Counted from the first letter of the stretch, positions 29,177-38,866 are shown. The stretch is DNA of 64,000 nucleotides from Myxococcales bacterium (GCA_016793465.1 JAEUJW010000033.1:1-64000), one strand, 5' to 3'. Program-made: numbers and translations. The notes: generated by a model from the letters alone, not told the origin.

Positions 29177-30430
29177 ATGCGCCGCGCCACCATCCTCCGC
29201 GACATCGCCCAGCTCGTCACCCTCGCCGACGGCCCCGTCGATCGCCCGCGCGCCGGCGTCGCCCAGTCCGATCTGGCCATCCGCACCGATCAAGCCGTCG
29301 TGCTCGAGCACGGCAAGATCGCCTGGATCGGCCCGACGGGCGAGCGCCCGCGCCTGCACGACGCCGACGACGTCGACTGCCGCGGCAAGGCCGTGCTGCC
29401 CGCCCTCGTCGACAGCCACACCCACCTCGTGTGGGGCGGCGACCGCAAGCACGAGCTCGAGATGCGCCTCGGCGGCGCCGACTACGAGGCGATCTTCGCC
29501 GCCGGCGGCGGCATCCTCTCGAGCGTCCGCCAGACCCGCGAGCGCACCGACGCCGATCTTTTGAACGAGAGCCTCGCCCGCCTCGACCGCATGCGCCGCA
29601 TGGGCACCACCGCCGTCGAAATCAAGAGCGGCTACGGCCTCGACCTCGCCACCGAGCTGCGCCAGCTCCGGGTCGCCCGCCACCTGTCCGAACGGACAGG
29701 CACCCGCGTGCGCACGACCTGCCTGGCCGCCCACGCCGTCCCGGCCGACCTGCGCGACAGCCCGGCCGGGCGCGCCGAGTTCGTCGCCCGCGTGTGCGAC
29801 GACATCCTGCCCGCCGTCGCCGCCGAGCGGCTCGCCGACTATTGTGACGTCTTCTGCGACCGCGGCGCCTTCACCCCCGACGAGTCGCGCCGGATCTTGC
29901 TCGCCGCCCGCGCCCTCGGCATGGACCTCCGCCTCCACGCCAACGAGTTCGGCCACACGGGCGGGGCCTACCTCGCCGCCGAGCTCGGCGCCCGCTCCGC
30001 CGACCACCTCCTCTTCCTCGACGGAGACGAACGCGCCGCCCTGCGCGACGCCGGCACCGTCGCCACCCTCCTGCCCGGCACCTCGCTCGTGCTCGGCAAG
30101 CCGTTCGCCGACGGCCGCGCCCTCGTCGACGCCGGCGTGCCCATCGCCGTCGCCACCGACTGCAACCCCGGCTCGTGCGCCCTCGAGAGCCTCGCGCTCG
30201 TGCTCGCGCTCGCCTGCTACGGCTGCAAGCTGACGCCCGCCGAGGCGCTCGTCGCGGCCACCCACAACGCCGCCGCCAGCCTCGGCCTCGCCCACGAGCG
30301 CGGTCGCCTGGGGCCCGGCCTCGCCGCCGACCTCGTGGTGCTCGCGACCGACGACTACCGCGACCTCGTCTACCACGCCGGCTCGCCGCTGATCTCCGCC
30401 GTCTATCAGGCCGGCGTGCGCGTCGCCTGA
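29177..30430 (+). CDS. hutI: imidazolonepropionase HutI
   Basis: A 417-residue amidohydrolase-superfamily enzyme that opens imidazolone-5-propionate to formiminoglutamate, the step after HutU. The metal-binding HTH of LVDSHTHLVWGG, the substrate-binding TTAVEIKSGYGLD, LHANEFGHTGG and ATDCNPGSC all match HutI. The 221-nt spacer to hutU is C-rich and mildly repetitive (unit like CCGCGACC-TC...CTCGCCTCCG) with no gene seen. One palindromic element lies within the coding region at 29683-29700. ATG 29177 opens the conserved domain directly. Confidence 0.96.
   Translation: MRRATILRDIAQLVTLADGPVDRPRAGVAQSDLAIRTDQAVVLEHGKIAWIGPTGERPRLHDADDVDCRGKAVLPALVDSHTHLVWGGDRKHELEMRLGGADYEAIFAAGGGILSSVRQTRERTDADLLNESLARLDRMRRMGTTAVEIKSGYGLDLATELRQLRVARHLSERTGTRVRTTCLAAHAVPADLRDSPAGRAEFVARVCDDILPAVAAERLADYCDVFCDRGAFTPDESRRILLAARALGMDLRLHANEFGHTGGAYLAAELGARSADHLLFLDGDERAALRDAGTVATLLPGTSLVLGKPFADGRALVDAGVPIAVATDCNPGSCALESLALVLALACYGCKLTPAEALVAATHNAAASLGLAHERGRLGPGLAADLVVLATDDYRDLVYHAGSPLISAVYQAGVRVA
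29683..29700. repeat. perfect palindromic element within hutI
   Basis: CCTGTCCGAACGGACAGG, a perfect 7-bp arm palindrome with a 4-nt centre. It encodes L-S-E-R-T-G inside a surface position of HutI. Confidence 0.7.
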
Positions 30431-30446
30431 GCCCGGTCCCCGCGCC

Positions 30447-31850
30447 TCAATCCCCGCGCCGGCGCACGCGCATGGCGATCCCGTCGCGCGGGCCGACCGG
30501 GATGTTGAAGCGGTGGCGCGCGTCGCTGTTGCCCGGCTCCGGCGTGAAGTCGAAGCGGCGGCACAGCAGCGACAGCACGATCTTCGCCTCGAGCAACGAG
30601 AAGTGCTGGCCCACGCAGCTGCGCGGCCCGCTGATGAACGGCAGCCACGCCCCGCCGTCCTCGCCGTCGACGAACCGCTCGGGCCGGAACGTCTCCGGCG
30701 CCGGCCACTGCCGCGGATCCCTGTGCAGCGCCTGCAGGTGCAGCATCACCAGGCTGCCCGCCGGCACGCGGAACGCCCCGAATGCATCGTCCGCCACCGC
30801 CTTGCGGGTGACGACCGGCACGATATTAAAAATTCTCAGCGCCTCCTTCAAACACGCCCCCGCGTACTCGAGCCGCTTCAGCGTCTCGTAGTCCGGCATC
30901 GCGTCGCCCGGAAACGCCTCGTCCGCCGATCTCCGCAGCTTATTGAAGGTCTCGGGATTCTTCGTCAGCGCGTGGAGCGTCCACGTCAGCATCGCGCTCG
31001 ACGTGTCATGCCCCGCGAACAGCATCGTCTTGACCTCGTCGGAGATCTGTCGCCCCGCCTCGGCCGACCACGGCTCGCCCTCGTAGCTGACGAGCAGCAT
31101 GTCGAGCATGTCGACGGCCTTGCGCTTGGGGTCGGCGGCCCGCGCCGCGCGGCGCCCCTCGATCTGCGCCGCCAGGAACCTGTCGAGCTCGCGCACCGCC
31201 CGGTCGTAGCGGAACCTCGCCGGCAGCGGCAGCCAGGCGCGCTGCGGCAGCCACACCCGCTTGTTGCACTCCTCGACGAGCGGCTCGTACAGCCGCGGGA
31301 ACACCTCGTCGCTCTCGTCCGGCCCCATCGACAGCGTCGCCTCGGCGATCACCTGCAGCGTCAGCTTGCGGAACAGCCCGCCGACGTCGAACGCCCGGCC
31401 CGCGCGCGCGTGCTCGTCGAGCGCCGCGCTCGCGCGGTCGACCGCCCGCCGGGTCACGTCGACCACGCCGCGCAGCGCGTCGATGCGGAACGCCTTGGCC
31501 AGCACGGTCCGCTGGCGCTTCCACAGCGGGCCGTCGCTGGTCAGCAGCCCCTGCCCGAGCAGGTCGTGGAACGTGCCCATCGAGCGCATGTCCTTGAGGT
31601 AATTCTCGGCGTTGCCGACGAGCACCCGGCGGATCGCCTCGAGGTCCCCGGTCAGCACGTACGAGGCCCCCGGGATGTTGAACCGCAGCGTCGGCCCGGC
31701 CTGCCGCAACCACCGCTCGGTCACGTCCCACGGCGCGCCGAACACGAACGGCGCCGCGTGACCGATCCCCGGCAGGTGCCGCGGCGCCAGCGGCACCTCG
31801 CGAAGCGACCTCGACGTCTCCCCTGCTGCCTGTGTGCTCCGGTCAGTCAT
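30447..31850 (-). CDS. cytochrome P450
   Basis: A 467-residue P450 distinct from the one at 13476. The haem-binding loop is FISGPRSCVGQ, the I-helix AGHDTSSAMLTW, the ExxR motif EALR, with PERF preceding the loop. The FSGPRxCxG form and the I-helix are typical of the CYP4/CYP102-like fatty-acid or alkane hydroxylase lineage. No signal anchor is present and no redox partner is encoded nearby. The ORF extends upstream to 32669 only as an open antisense of ruvX and mltG; ATG 31850 (MTDRSTQAAG) gives the normal length. Confidence 0.92.
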   Translation of the reverse strand: MTDRSTQAAGETSRSLREVPLAPRHLPGIGHAAPFVFGAPWDVTERWLRQAGPTLRFNIPGASYVLTGDLEAIRRVLVGNAENYLKDMRSMGTFHDLLGQGLLTSDGPLWKRQRTVLAKAFRIDALRGVVDVTRRAVDRASAALDEHARAGRAFDVGGLFRKLTLQVIAEATLSMGPDESDEVFPRLYEPLVEECNKRVWLPQRAWLPLPARFRYDRAVRELDRFLAAQIEGRRAARAADPKRKAVDMLDMLLVSYEGEPWSAEAGRQISDEVKTMLFAGHDTSSAMLTWTLHALTKNPETFNKLRRSADEAFPGDAMPDYETLKRLEYAGACLKEALRIFNIVPVVTRKAVADDAFGAFRVPAGSLVMLHLQALHRDPRQWPAPETFRPERFVDGEDGGAWLPFISGPRSCVGQHFSLLEAKIVLSLLCRRFDFTPEPGNSDARHRFNIPVGPRDGIAMRVRRRGD

Positions 31851-32027
31851 GCGGCGCGGGCACTCTTCCACAGCAAGGCCCCCGCACTCAACCGACCGCG
31901 CCGGCCGCCACGCCGCGCGAGGCCCCTCGCACGGTCCCCCGCCCGGGCCCGCGGTTATAAGCGCGTCCACGCGCCGCTCGCAACCACGGCTGCGCGCCAC
32001 CGTGCTATACAGCCCCCACTTCGGACC

Positions 32028-32468
32028 ATGCGGGTACTCGGCCTCGACGTCGGCAGCAAGACCATCGGCATCGCCGTCGCCGACCCCACGGGCACCATCG
32101 CCTCCGCCCGCGTCACCCTCGGCCGCCGCGGCCACTCCGCCGACGCGGCCGCCATCGCCGCCATGGCCCGCGAAGAGTCCGCCGGCGCCGTCGTCGTCGG
32201 CCTCCCGCTCGAGCTCGACGGCACCGTCGGCCACCGCGCTCGCCTCGTCCAGAACTTCGTCGCCGCCCTCGAACCTGCCCTGAAGGACATCCCCGTGCAC
32301 ACCTGGGACGAACGCTTCTCGACCGCCGCCGCCGAGCGCACCCTGCTCGAGGCCGACGTCTCGCGCGCCCGCCGCAAGCGCTCCGTCGACGCCCTCGCCG
32401 CCCAGTTCATCCTCCAGGGCTGGCTCGACGCCCGCGCCCGCCAGCCGCACCCCGGAGGCTCGCCATGA
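32028..32468 (+). CDS. ruvX: RuvX/YqgF family RNase H-like nuclease
   Basis: A 146-residue RNase H-fold protein. It begins LGLDVGSKTIGIAV with the first catalytic aspartate and has GLPLELDGT and WDERFSTAAAERTL, followed by RRKRSVDALAAQFILQ, which carries the last acidic residue. Homologues act as Holliday junction resolvases or in pre-16S rRNA 5'-end maturation. It overlaps mltG by ATGA. A TGCTATACA sequence ends 16 nt before the ATG and may be its promoter. Confidence 0.95.
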   Translation: MRVLGLDVGSKTIGIAVADPTGTIASARVTLGRRGHSADAAAIAAMAREESAGAVVVGLPLELDGTVGHRARLVQNFVAALEPALKDIPVHTWDERFSTAAAERTLLEADVSRARRKRSVDALAAQFILQGWLDARARQPHPGGSP

Positions 32469-34288
32469 CCGCCCCGCACGACCCGGACGACAGACCCGAC
32501 GCCCCCCGCCCCCGCGCCCACGACGCGTCCGACTCGCTCGACGCCCTCGTCGCCCAGGCCGCCTCCGAAGCCCCTCGCACGTTCGACCCGCCGCCCCCGC
32601 GCTCCGCCCCGCGCGAGCGCACCCGCCAGCCCGAAGCCTCCGGCGCGTCCGCCGACGACGCGTCCGCACTCGACGCCCTCCGCGCCCGCAACCACGCCGC
32701 GTCGCCGCCCGCGCCCGACGCCCCGAGCCCGCGCAGCCACGACGCGTCCGACTCGCTCGACGCCCTCGTCGCCGGCGCCGGCGCCCCGCGCAGCCCCGCC
32801 GCGGACCCGCCCGCGCGCCCGGCCTCCCCCGCGACCCAGGCCTACGACGCCCTCACCTCGGCCGACGCCCTGCGCGAGCTCGACGAGCCCCTCGCCGACG
32901 ACGCCCTCGACGTCCCGTCCGCGCCACTTTCATCGCGGTTCCGCGGCCCCGACGTACCCTCCGCCGACGAGCCGTCCTTCCTCCCCGACCCGCCGGCCCG
33001 GTCCGTCTCCGCCCCGCCGGCCCGGTCCGTCCCCGTCCCGCCGCCCGTCCTCCCCGACCCGCCGCCCGAACGCGCCGCCACCCCGCCCGTGCCCCCCTCC
33101 GACCCCCCGCGCCCGCCGTCCCGCAAGCGCCTGCCGTTCTGGCGCCCGCGCCGCTCGCGGCTCTCGCAGTACGTGGCCCTCTGCCTCGTGCTGGTGTCGC
33201 TCACCGCGGTCGCGTGGATCGGCTGGCGCGCCTACGACCAGCTGATCAACTACCCGACCCGCCCCGGCCGCGGCGACTCGACCGCGATCGCCCTCGAGAT
33301 CCCCAAGGGCGCCAGCTTCCCGCAGGTGCTCGACCAGCTGACCGCCGCCGGCGTGGTCCCGGCCGACGAGGGCATCTATTTTAAATTGTTCGTGCTCCAC
33401 AAGGGCGCCGCCAACAAGACCACCGCCGGCCCGCACAGCTTCCGCGGCGACATGACCCCCGAGGAGATCCTCGCCGAGCTCGTGCGCGCCCAGAGGGCCG
33501 AGGAGACCCGCGTCACCATCCCCGAGGGCCGCAACATCCTCGAGGTCGCCGACATCCTCTCCAGCGCCGGCTTCGGCACGCAGAAGGAGATCCTCGCCGT
33601 CATGCGCGACCCCGCCTTGCGCGAGGAGCTCGGCATCACCGGCGAGTCGCTCGAGGGCTACATCTTCCCCGACACCTACAAGTTCCCGACCAAGGCCACG
33701 CCCGAGCAGGTCCTGCGCAAGATGGTCGAGCACCACAAGCAGGTCTACGCCGGCCTGAAGCGCAGCCACCGCGAGGCGATCGAGGAGCTGGACCGCGTGT
33801 TCGGCTGGGGCGACCGCGAGATCGTCATCATGGCCTCGCTCGTCGAGAAAGAGACCGCCGCCAAGCACGAGCGCCCCCTCATCGCCGGCGTATTCTTGAA
33901 TCGCCTGCGCTTCGCCAGCTTCCAGCCCAAGCGCCTCGAGACCGACCCGACGATCATCTACGGCTGCACCGTCCCGCTCGAGAAGTCGACCGCCTGCCAG
34001 AGCTTCGAGGGCCGCATCCGCCGCGTCCACCTCCGCGACCCCGACAACCCGTACAACACGTACACCCACGAGGGCCTCCCGCCCGGCCCCATCACCAACC
34101 CCGGCAAGGCCGCCCTCGAGTCGGTGCTCGCCCCCAAGAAGTCGCGCTTCCTCTACTTCGTCTCGCGCAACGACAAGACCCACCAGTTCTCCAAGACGAT
34201 GGCCGAGCACGAGGCCGCCGTCGAAAAGTACATGCGTCAGGGCGCCGTCGGCGACGGCTCGGCCGCCGGCGCCGAGGACCCCGGCTGA
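32465..34288 (+). CDS. mltG: endolytic transglycosylase MltG
   Basis: A 607-residue inner-membrane murein hydrolase that cuts nascent glycan strands. It is much longer than the ~340 residues usual for the family because of a ~225-residue cytoplasmic N-terminus. That region is rich in Pro, Asp and Ala and contains repeats of H-D-A-S-D-S-L-D-A-L-V-A (twice exactly, plus decayed copies). A single membrane segment (YVALCLVLVSLTAVAWIGW, residues about 236-254) is followed by a LysM-like region and the YceG domain. The catalytic glutamate lies in ASLVEKET (near residue 461), with GLPPGPITNPG later. It overlaps ruvX by ATGA at its start and the lipoprotein gene by 52 bp at its end. Confidence 0.95.
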   Translation: MTAPHDPDDRPDAPRPRAHDASDSLDALVAQAASEAPRTFDPPPPRSAPRERTRQPEASGASADDASALDALRARNHAASPPAPDAPSPRSHDASDSLDALVAGAGAPRSPAADPPARPASPATQAYDALTSADALRELDEPLADDALDVPSAPLSSRFRGPDVPSADEPSFLPDPPARSVSAPPARSVPVPPPVLPDPPPERAATPPVPPSDPPRPPSRKRLPFWRPRRSRLSQYVALCLVLVSLTAVAWIGWRAYDQLINYPTRPGRGDSTAIALEIPKGASFPQVLDQLTAAGVVPADEGIYFKLFVLHKGAANKTTAGPHSFRGDMTPEEILAELVRAQRAEETRVTIPEGRNILEVADILSSAGFGTQKEILAVMRDPALREELGITGESLEGYIFPDTYKFPTKATPEQVLRKMVEHHKQVYAGLKRSHREAIEELDRVFGWGDREIVIMASLVEKETAAKHERPLIAGVFLNRLRFASFQPKRLETDPTIIYGCTVPLEKSTACQSFEGRIRRVHLRDPDNPYNTYTHEGLPPGPITNPGKAALESVLAPKKSRFLYFVSRNDKTHQFSKTMAEHEAAVEKYMRQGAVGDGSAAGAEDPG

Positions 34289-35079
34289 CCCGGCGCGTCG
34301 ACGACGTCGACCATCACCCAGCGCTCCTGCTTGCGCGCCAGCTCGACCTGCAGCGCCCGCCCGCCCGCACGCACCTGCACTTGCGCTCGTCGGGCCCCCA
34401 CCGGCGTCGACCCGACGATCTCCCACGGCTCGCTCGCCAGCCCGCGCAGCAGCTCCGGGAACCGCCGCGACCACAGCAGCTGGTCGTCGAACCCGCGGCA
34501 CAGCCGGGCCAGCGCCGCCGCCCGCCCCGGCCCCGCGCCCGCGGCCTCGCCCGCCAGCCGGGCGAGTTCGGCCAGCCACTCCGGCACTTCACCGCTCGCC
34601 GCCAGCCCCAGCGGCCTGAAGCTCTCGCTCGCCGGGCTCGCCATCTCGCGGCGGAGCTGGTCCAGCGCCGCGGTCGCCAGGGCCTCCCCGCCCGGACGCC
34701 CCGGATCGAGCAGCACCACCGGCGCATCGACGCGCTCCAGCAGCTCGCGGGGGTTGCGTTGGCTGAAGTCCCAGATCTCCAGCCGCGCCGGCGCCTCGCC
34801 CTCGGCCACCGCCACGACGATGCGGGCCCGCCCGCGGAGCCCGTCCGCGACCTCCAGCACCGGCTCCGCCACGACCCCCGCCGGCACCCCCTTCGCCAGC
34901 GCCGGACCATAACGCCACGGCACGACCTCCGCCGCCTCGCCCGCGGCCTGCGGGGCCTCGCGACTCGTTGCATCCGCAGCGTTCGCCTGCCCCGCCCCGG
35001 ACGCCGGCTCTGCCGACCCTCCGCAAGCGAGCGCGAACACAAGCCACACCGCCCACGACGAATTTCGAGCGCCCGCCAC
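34237..35079 (-). CDS. lipoprotein of unknown function
   Basis: A 280-residue predicted lipoprotein (VFALACGGS lipobox) with an Ala/Glu-rich N-terminal spacer. The body has a strand-rich region (RARIVVAVAEGEAPARLEIWDF), an LDPGRPGGEAL turn and a helical section around residues 165-220. The last part (GARRAQVQVRAGGRALQVELARKQERWVMVDVV) looks like a small beta-domain similar to NTF2/lipoprotein C-termini. I do not recognise the family. Its 3' end overlaps the 3' end of mltG by 52 bp on the opposite strand, so the transcripts are antisense there. Confidence 0.75.
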   Translation of the reverse strand: MAGARNSSWAVWLVFALACGGSAEPASGAGQANAADATSREAPQAAGEAAEVVPWRYGPALAKGVPAGVVAEPVLEVADGLRGRARIVVAVAEGEAPARLEIWDFSQRNPRELLERVDAPVVLLDPGRPGGEALATAALDQLRREMASPASESFRPLGLAASGEVPEWLAELARLAGEAAGAGPGRAAALARLCRGFDDQLLWSRRFPELLRGLASEPWEIVGSTPVGARRAQVQVRAGGRALQVELARKQERWVMVDVVDAPGQPGSSAPAAEPSPTAP

Positions 35080-35122
35080 CGTACCCCAAGAGCTAGCGCT
35101 GTGGAGTCGCCCGGGTCAAGCG

Positions 35123-35131
35123 TGATAGCCT
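35123..35131 (+). promoter_or_regulatory. extended -10 promoter, PEGA gene
   Basis: TGATAGCCT ends 9 nt before the ATG at 35141. Confidence 0.5.
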
Positions 35132-35140
35132 GACCACGCG

Positions 35141-36280
35141 ATGGTCCTCGTGCAGCGATGCCTTGCGGCGGTGCTCGCCACCAGTATGAGCCTCAGCTCC
35201 TCGGGCTACGCGGCGGCCGCGGCTACCGGCCCCCTCGCCTTCGTGGCCCCGACGCAGGGTTCGAAGCTCGCGATCTTGCCGCTCAAGGTCGACGGCAACC
35301 TCAGCGAGTCGGACCAGGCCGAATTGATCAAAGCGATGATCGGCGGCCTCGAGCGCGGCGGCTTCGCCGTCACCCCGCCCGAGCAGGTGCTCGCCGCCGA
35401 CAGCAACGCCGCCGCCTGCGACAACGCCGGCTGTATTAAAAGCATCGCCGCCAAGACCGGCTCGGCCTACGTCGTGCGCACCGTCGTCGGCGTCAAGGAC
35501 CGCGACTACACCATCAAGGTCGAGCTCCTCGGAGCCGACGGCGCCCGCCTGGCCGAGACCGCCGACGGCTGTGAGATCTGCGGCGTCGTCGACGCCAGCG
35601 GCCTCATCGACTCCGCCGCCGCCACCCTCCGCCTCAAGCTCGACGCCCTCGCCAAGGGCCCCGCCGCCGTCAGCCTGACCTCCAACCCCAAGGGCGCGAT
35701 CGTCACGATCGACGGCCAGATCGCCGGCACCACCCCGCTCAACCGCCCCGTCGTGCCCGGCAAGCACCTCATCCGCGTCGACCTCGACGGCTACATCTCG
35801 ATCGAACGCCAGGTCACCTTCGTCGAGGGCGTCAACGAGGACCTCGCCTTCTCCCTCGAGAAGCTCCCGAGCCGCCTGCCCGGCCGCCGCTGGGGCTTCG
35901 TCTCGCTCGGCTTCGGCATCGCCGCCCTCGGCGGCGCCGTCGCCTTCGGCGCGCTCGACGACAAGCCCTTCAAGGTCGGCGGCGCCTGCGACGACGCCTA
36001 CATGGAGGGCGACGGCACCGGCGACTACAACTACATCGGCGACGGCAGCCAGTCGATCACCGGCCGCCCCGAGTGCGCCAAGCTCTGGCGCACCGAGCCC
36101 ATCTCGATCCCCCTGGCGATCGTCGGCGGCGCGCTCCTCACCCTCGGCGTCGCCATCCTCGTCAACTCCCGCAAGAAGACCGACCGCGCCGGCAGCAAAG
36201 ACAAGCCCGTCGCCGAGCGCCGCTCCCGCCCCCGCGTCGGCGTCGGCCTCGGCAGCATCTCCCTGTCCGGCAAGTTCTGA
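35141..36280 (+). CDS. PEGA-domain membrane protein
   Basis: A 379-residue exported protein. The signal peptide (AAVLATSMSLSSSGYAAAAA) is followed by a region like the myxobacterial 'caspase-independent' lipoprotein sensors (AILPLKVDGNLSESDQAELIKAM ... GGFAVTPPEQVL). A PEGA domain occupies residues about 185-250 (VSLTSNPKGAIVTIDGQIAGTTPL ... PGKHLIRVDLDGY). Two membrane segments near 255-275 and 328-348 enclose a small acidic loop. PEGA domains bind surface structures or the S-layer, and the exact role is unknown. The stop abuts a 62-bp duplication. Confidence 0.85.
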   Translation: MVLVQRCLAAVLATSMSLSSSGYAAAAATGPLAFVAPTQGSKLAILPLKVDGNLSESDQAELIKAMIGGLERGGFAVTPPEQVLAADSNAAACDNAGCIKSIAAKTGSAYVVRTVVGVKDRDYTIKVELLGADGARLAETADGCEICGVVDASGLIDSAAATLRLKLDALAKGPAAVSLTSNPKGAIVTIDGQIAGTTPLNRPVVPGKHLIRVDLDGYISIERQVTFVEGVNEDLAFSLEKLPSRLPGRRWGFVSLGFGIAALGGAVAFGALDDKPFKVGGACDDAYMEGDGTGDYNYIGDGSQSITGRPECAKLWRTEPISIPLAIVGGALLTLGVAILVNSRKKTDRAGSKDKPVAERRSRPRVGVGLGSISLSGKF

Positions 36281-36402
36281 GCGCGCGGCCCCACGGGTCA
36301 CGCCAGCCCGAGCAGCCGCTCCCACGCCCGCGGCCGCTCCGAGCGCGCGGCCCCGCGGGTCACGCCAGCCCGAGCAGCCGCTCCCACGCCCGCGGCCGCA
36401 GC
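36279..36402. repeat. 62-bp tandem duplication of the bioD 3' end
   Basis: Two nearly identical 62-base copies (36279-36340 and 36341-36402; one or two substitutions). The right copy includes the last codons and stop of bioD; the left copy is a noncoding remnant against the PEGA gene stop. Confidence 0.85.
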
Positions 36403-37076
36403 CACGCCGCGTCCGGCTTGGCCTGCCAGCCGAGCACGCCGAGGCACGGCAGCCCGCTCGCCGCGACGATCACCCGCTCGTTGTGGGCCCGCGACGGATC
36501 CTCGCTCGCGCACGTCTCCGCGAGGAAGAACCCCCGCGGCGGCAGCCCGATCCGCCGCAGCTCGGAGATCGTCAGCAGCGTGTGATTGATGGTCCCGAGC
36601 CCGAGCCGCCCGACCACCACCGGCGCCGCGCGCAGCCCGGCGATCCACGCCGGCAACCACGTCCCGCCCGGCATCGGCACCCACAGCCCGCCCGCGCCCT
36701 CGATCACCGTCAACGTCGGCGCGTAGCGGGCCTCGAGCCCGCCCAGCGCGGCCCGCACGCGCGCCAGCGGCCCGCCCTCGCTGACCACATGTCCCTCATG
36801 CCATGTCCCCCAGGACATGTCCGTTCCGCCAGGCTCCGCCAACCCCGGGGCGACCGGGGCCGCGTAGTGCAGCGGGCAGACCTCCGCCGCGCTGAGCCCG
36901 GCCAGCCCGGCCGCCGCGACCAGCCGCTCCGGGTCTCCCGCGGGCCCGTCCGCCCCGCTCGCCGCCGGCTTGAACGGCAACGCCCGCACCCCCGCCGCCC
37001 GCGCCGCCCGCAGCAGCGCGCACGCGACCTCAGTCTTCCCGCAATCCGTGTCCGTACCGACGAGCGCGACGCGCAT
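36360..37076 (-). CDS. bioD: dethiobiotin synthetase BioD
   Basis: A 238-residue ATP-dependent carboxylase that closes the ureido ring of biotin. The P-loop GTDTDCGKT starts at residue 7, the substrate lysine is in LPFKPAASG, and VIEGAGGLWVP and GLGTINHTLL complete the active site. Between the family motifs A-P-V-A-P-G and the following helix there is an insertion of about 15 residues (GGTDMSWGTWHEGHVVSEG). It is encoded by palindromic elements at 36786-36819 and is not expected in BioD. No other bio gene is present nearby, so this is a stand-alone locus. Confidence 0.94.
   Translation of the reverse strand: MRVALVGTDTDCGKTEVACALLRAARAAGVRALPFKPAASGADGPAGDPERLVAAAGLAGLSAAEVCPLHYAAPVAPGLAEPGGTDMSWGTWHEGHVVSEGGPLARVRAALGGLEARYAPTLTVIEGAGGLWVPMPGGTWLPAWIAGLRAAPVVVGRLGLGTINHTLLTISELRRIGLPPRGFFLAETCASEDPSRAHNERVIVAASGLPCLGVLGWQAKPDAAWLRPRAWERLLGLA
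36802..36819. repeat. perfect palindromic element within bioD
   Basis: CATGTCC (36802-36808) and GGACATG (36813-36819) around CCCA; an extra half-site CATGTCC lies at 36788-36794. They encode the extra peptide in BioD. Confidence 0.75.
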
Positions 37077-37082
37077 CGCCCG

Positions 37083-37088
37083 TGTCTA
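37083..37088 (-). promoter_or_regulatory. -10 element close to start (bioD)
   Basis: TAGACA on the minus strand ends 6 nt before the ATG at 37076. Confidence 0.4.
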
Positions 37089-37209
37089 CACCGTTCCCCC
37101 GCGAGCCGCGACTCCTCCGCGGATTAAACGCGGACCGGGACGCCCGCGCCGCGGATATCCCGGTCTATCTCGGCCGCAGGCCGACCCAGGCCCCGGAGGG
37201 GCCGTGCAG

Positions 37210-38322
<1,113 letters not shown>

Positions 38323-38361
38323 GTCAGCTCCAGTCCTCTTCTGCTTGCTCGTGGCCGGTGG

Positions 38362-38748
38362 TTATTGCAGACCCTGACGCCGGGCCTCTTGCTCGAGTTC
38401 GCCGAACTCCGCGTTGGACAGGCCGAACACGTCGGCGATGGTGCCGAGCGCCCGCCGCTCCTCGTCGCTGTACACCCCGTCGCTGTGGACCAGGGCGATC
38501 GCCGCCTTCACGAAGATCTTCCGCAGGAACGTCTTGTCGAGCACCTGCACGGCCTCGTAGAAGCTGAACTGGCGCTCGCGGAGCTCGTCGAGCGTGAGCT
38601 TCGACCCCGTCTCCTGCAGGAACTCGCTGATCAGCTGCACTTCACGGTCGTCCACGTTGTTGTCGACGCTCGCCAGGTAGTAGAGCCCCCGGGCGAACAC
38701 GTCGATCTCCTCGAGGGTCAGTCCCCCGCCGCTTTCCCGTTGTTCCAT
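38362..38748 (-). CDS. TerB-like tellurite-resistance-family protein
   Basis: A 128-residue all-helical TerB-type protein: LTLEEIDVFARGLYYLASVDNNVDDREVQLI and FVKAAIALVHSDGVYSDEERRALGTIADVFGLS, with the paired acidic D-x-x-V-D/D-G-x-x-S-x-x-E metal-binding motifs. TerB domains occur in membrane stress and phage-defence assemblies; the direct activity is not known. It begins at ATG 38748, with TAGCAT 8 nt upstream. It is the first gene of a two-gene unit with the SPFH/SHOCT protein, suggesting a membrane-associated complex. Confidence 0.88.
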   Translation of the reverse strand: MEQRESGGGLTLEEIDVFARGLYYLASVDNNVDDREVQLISEFLQETGSKLTLDELRERQFSFYEAVQVLDKTFLRKIFVKAAIALVHSDGVYSDEERRALGTIADVFGLSNAEFGELEQEARRQGLQ

Positions 38749-38756
38749 GGCCCGAC

Positions 38757-38762
38757 ATGCTA
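38757..38762 (-). promoter_or_regulatory. -10 element close to start (TerB gene)
   Basis: TAGCAT on the minus strand ends 8 nt before the ATG at 38748. Confidence 0.45.
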
Positions 38763-38797
38763 CGGGCACTGTGCCCACCCCGCCAGGGTCACCCGGT

Positions 38798-38833
38798 TAA
38801 AAAAAGAAACGCCCGCGGTCGAAACCGCGGGCG
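38798..38833 (-). terminator. Rho-independent terminator
   Basis: CGCCCGCGGT (38810-38819) and ACCGCGGGCG (38824-38833) form a perfect 10-bp stem. On the minus strand it is followed by TTTCTTTTTTT. It ends the transcript of the lipoprotein gene at 38867-39379 and insulates the TerB operon. It is the clearest intrinsic terminator noticed in the window. Confidence 0.93.
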
Positions 38834-38866
38834 TCGCACGACTCGACGCCACCAAGCAAAGAGCGT

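Noticed and set aside
32465..33160. A separate gene for the N-terminal region of MltG
   Set aside because: The frame is continuous with the MltG domain, begins by ATGA overlap with ruvX and contains the membrane segment in the right place.
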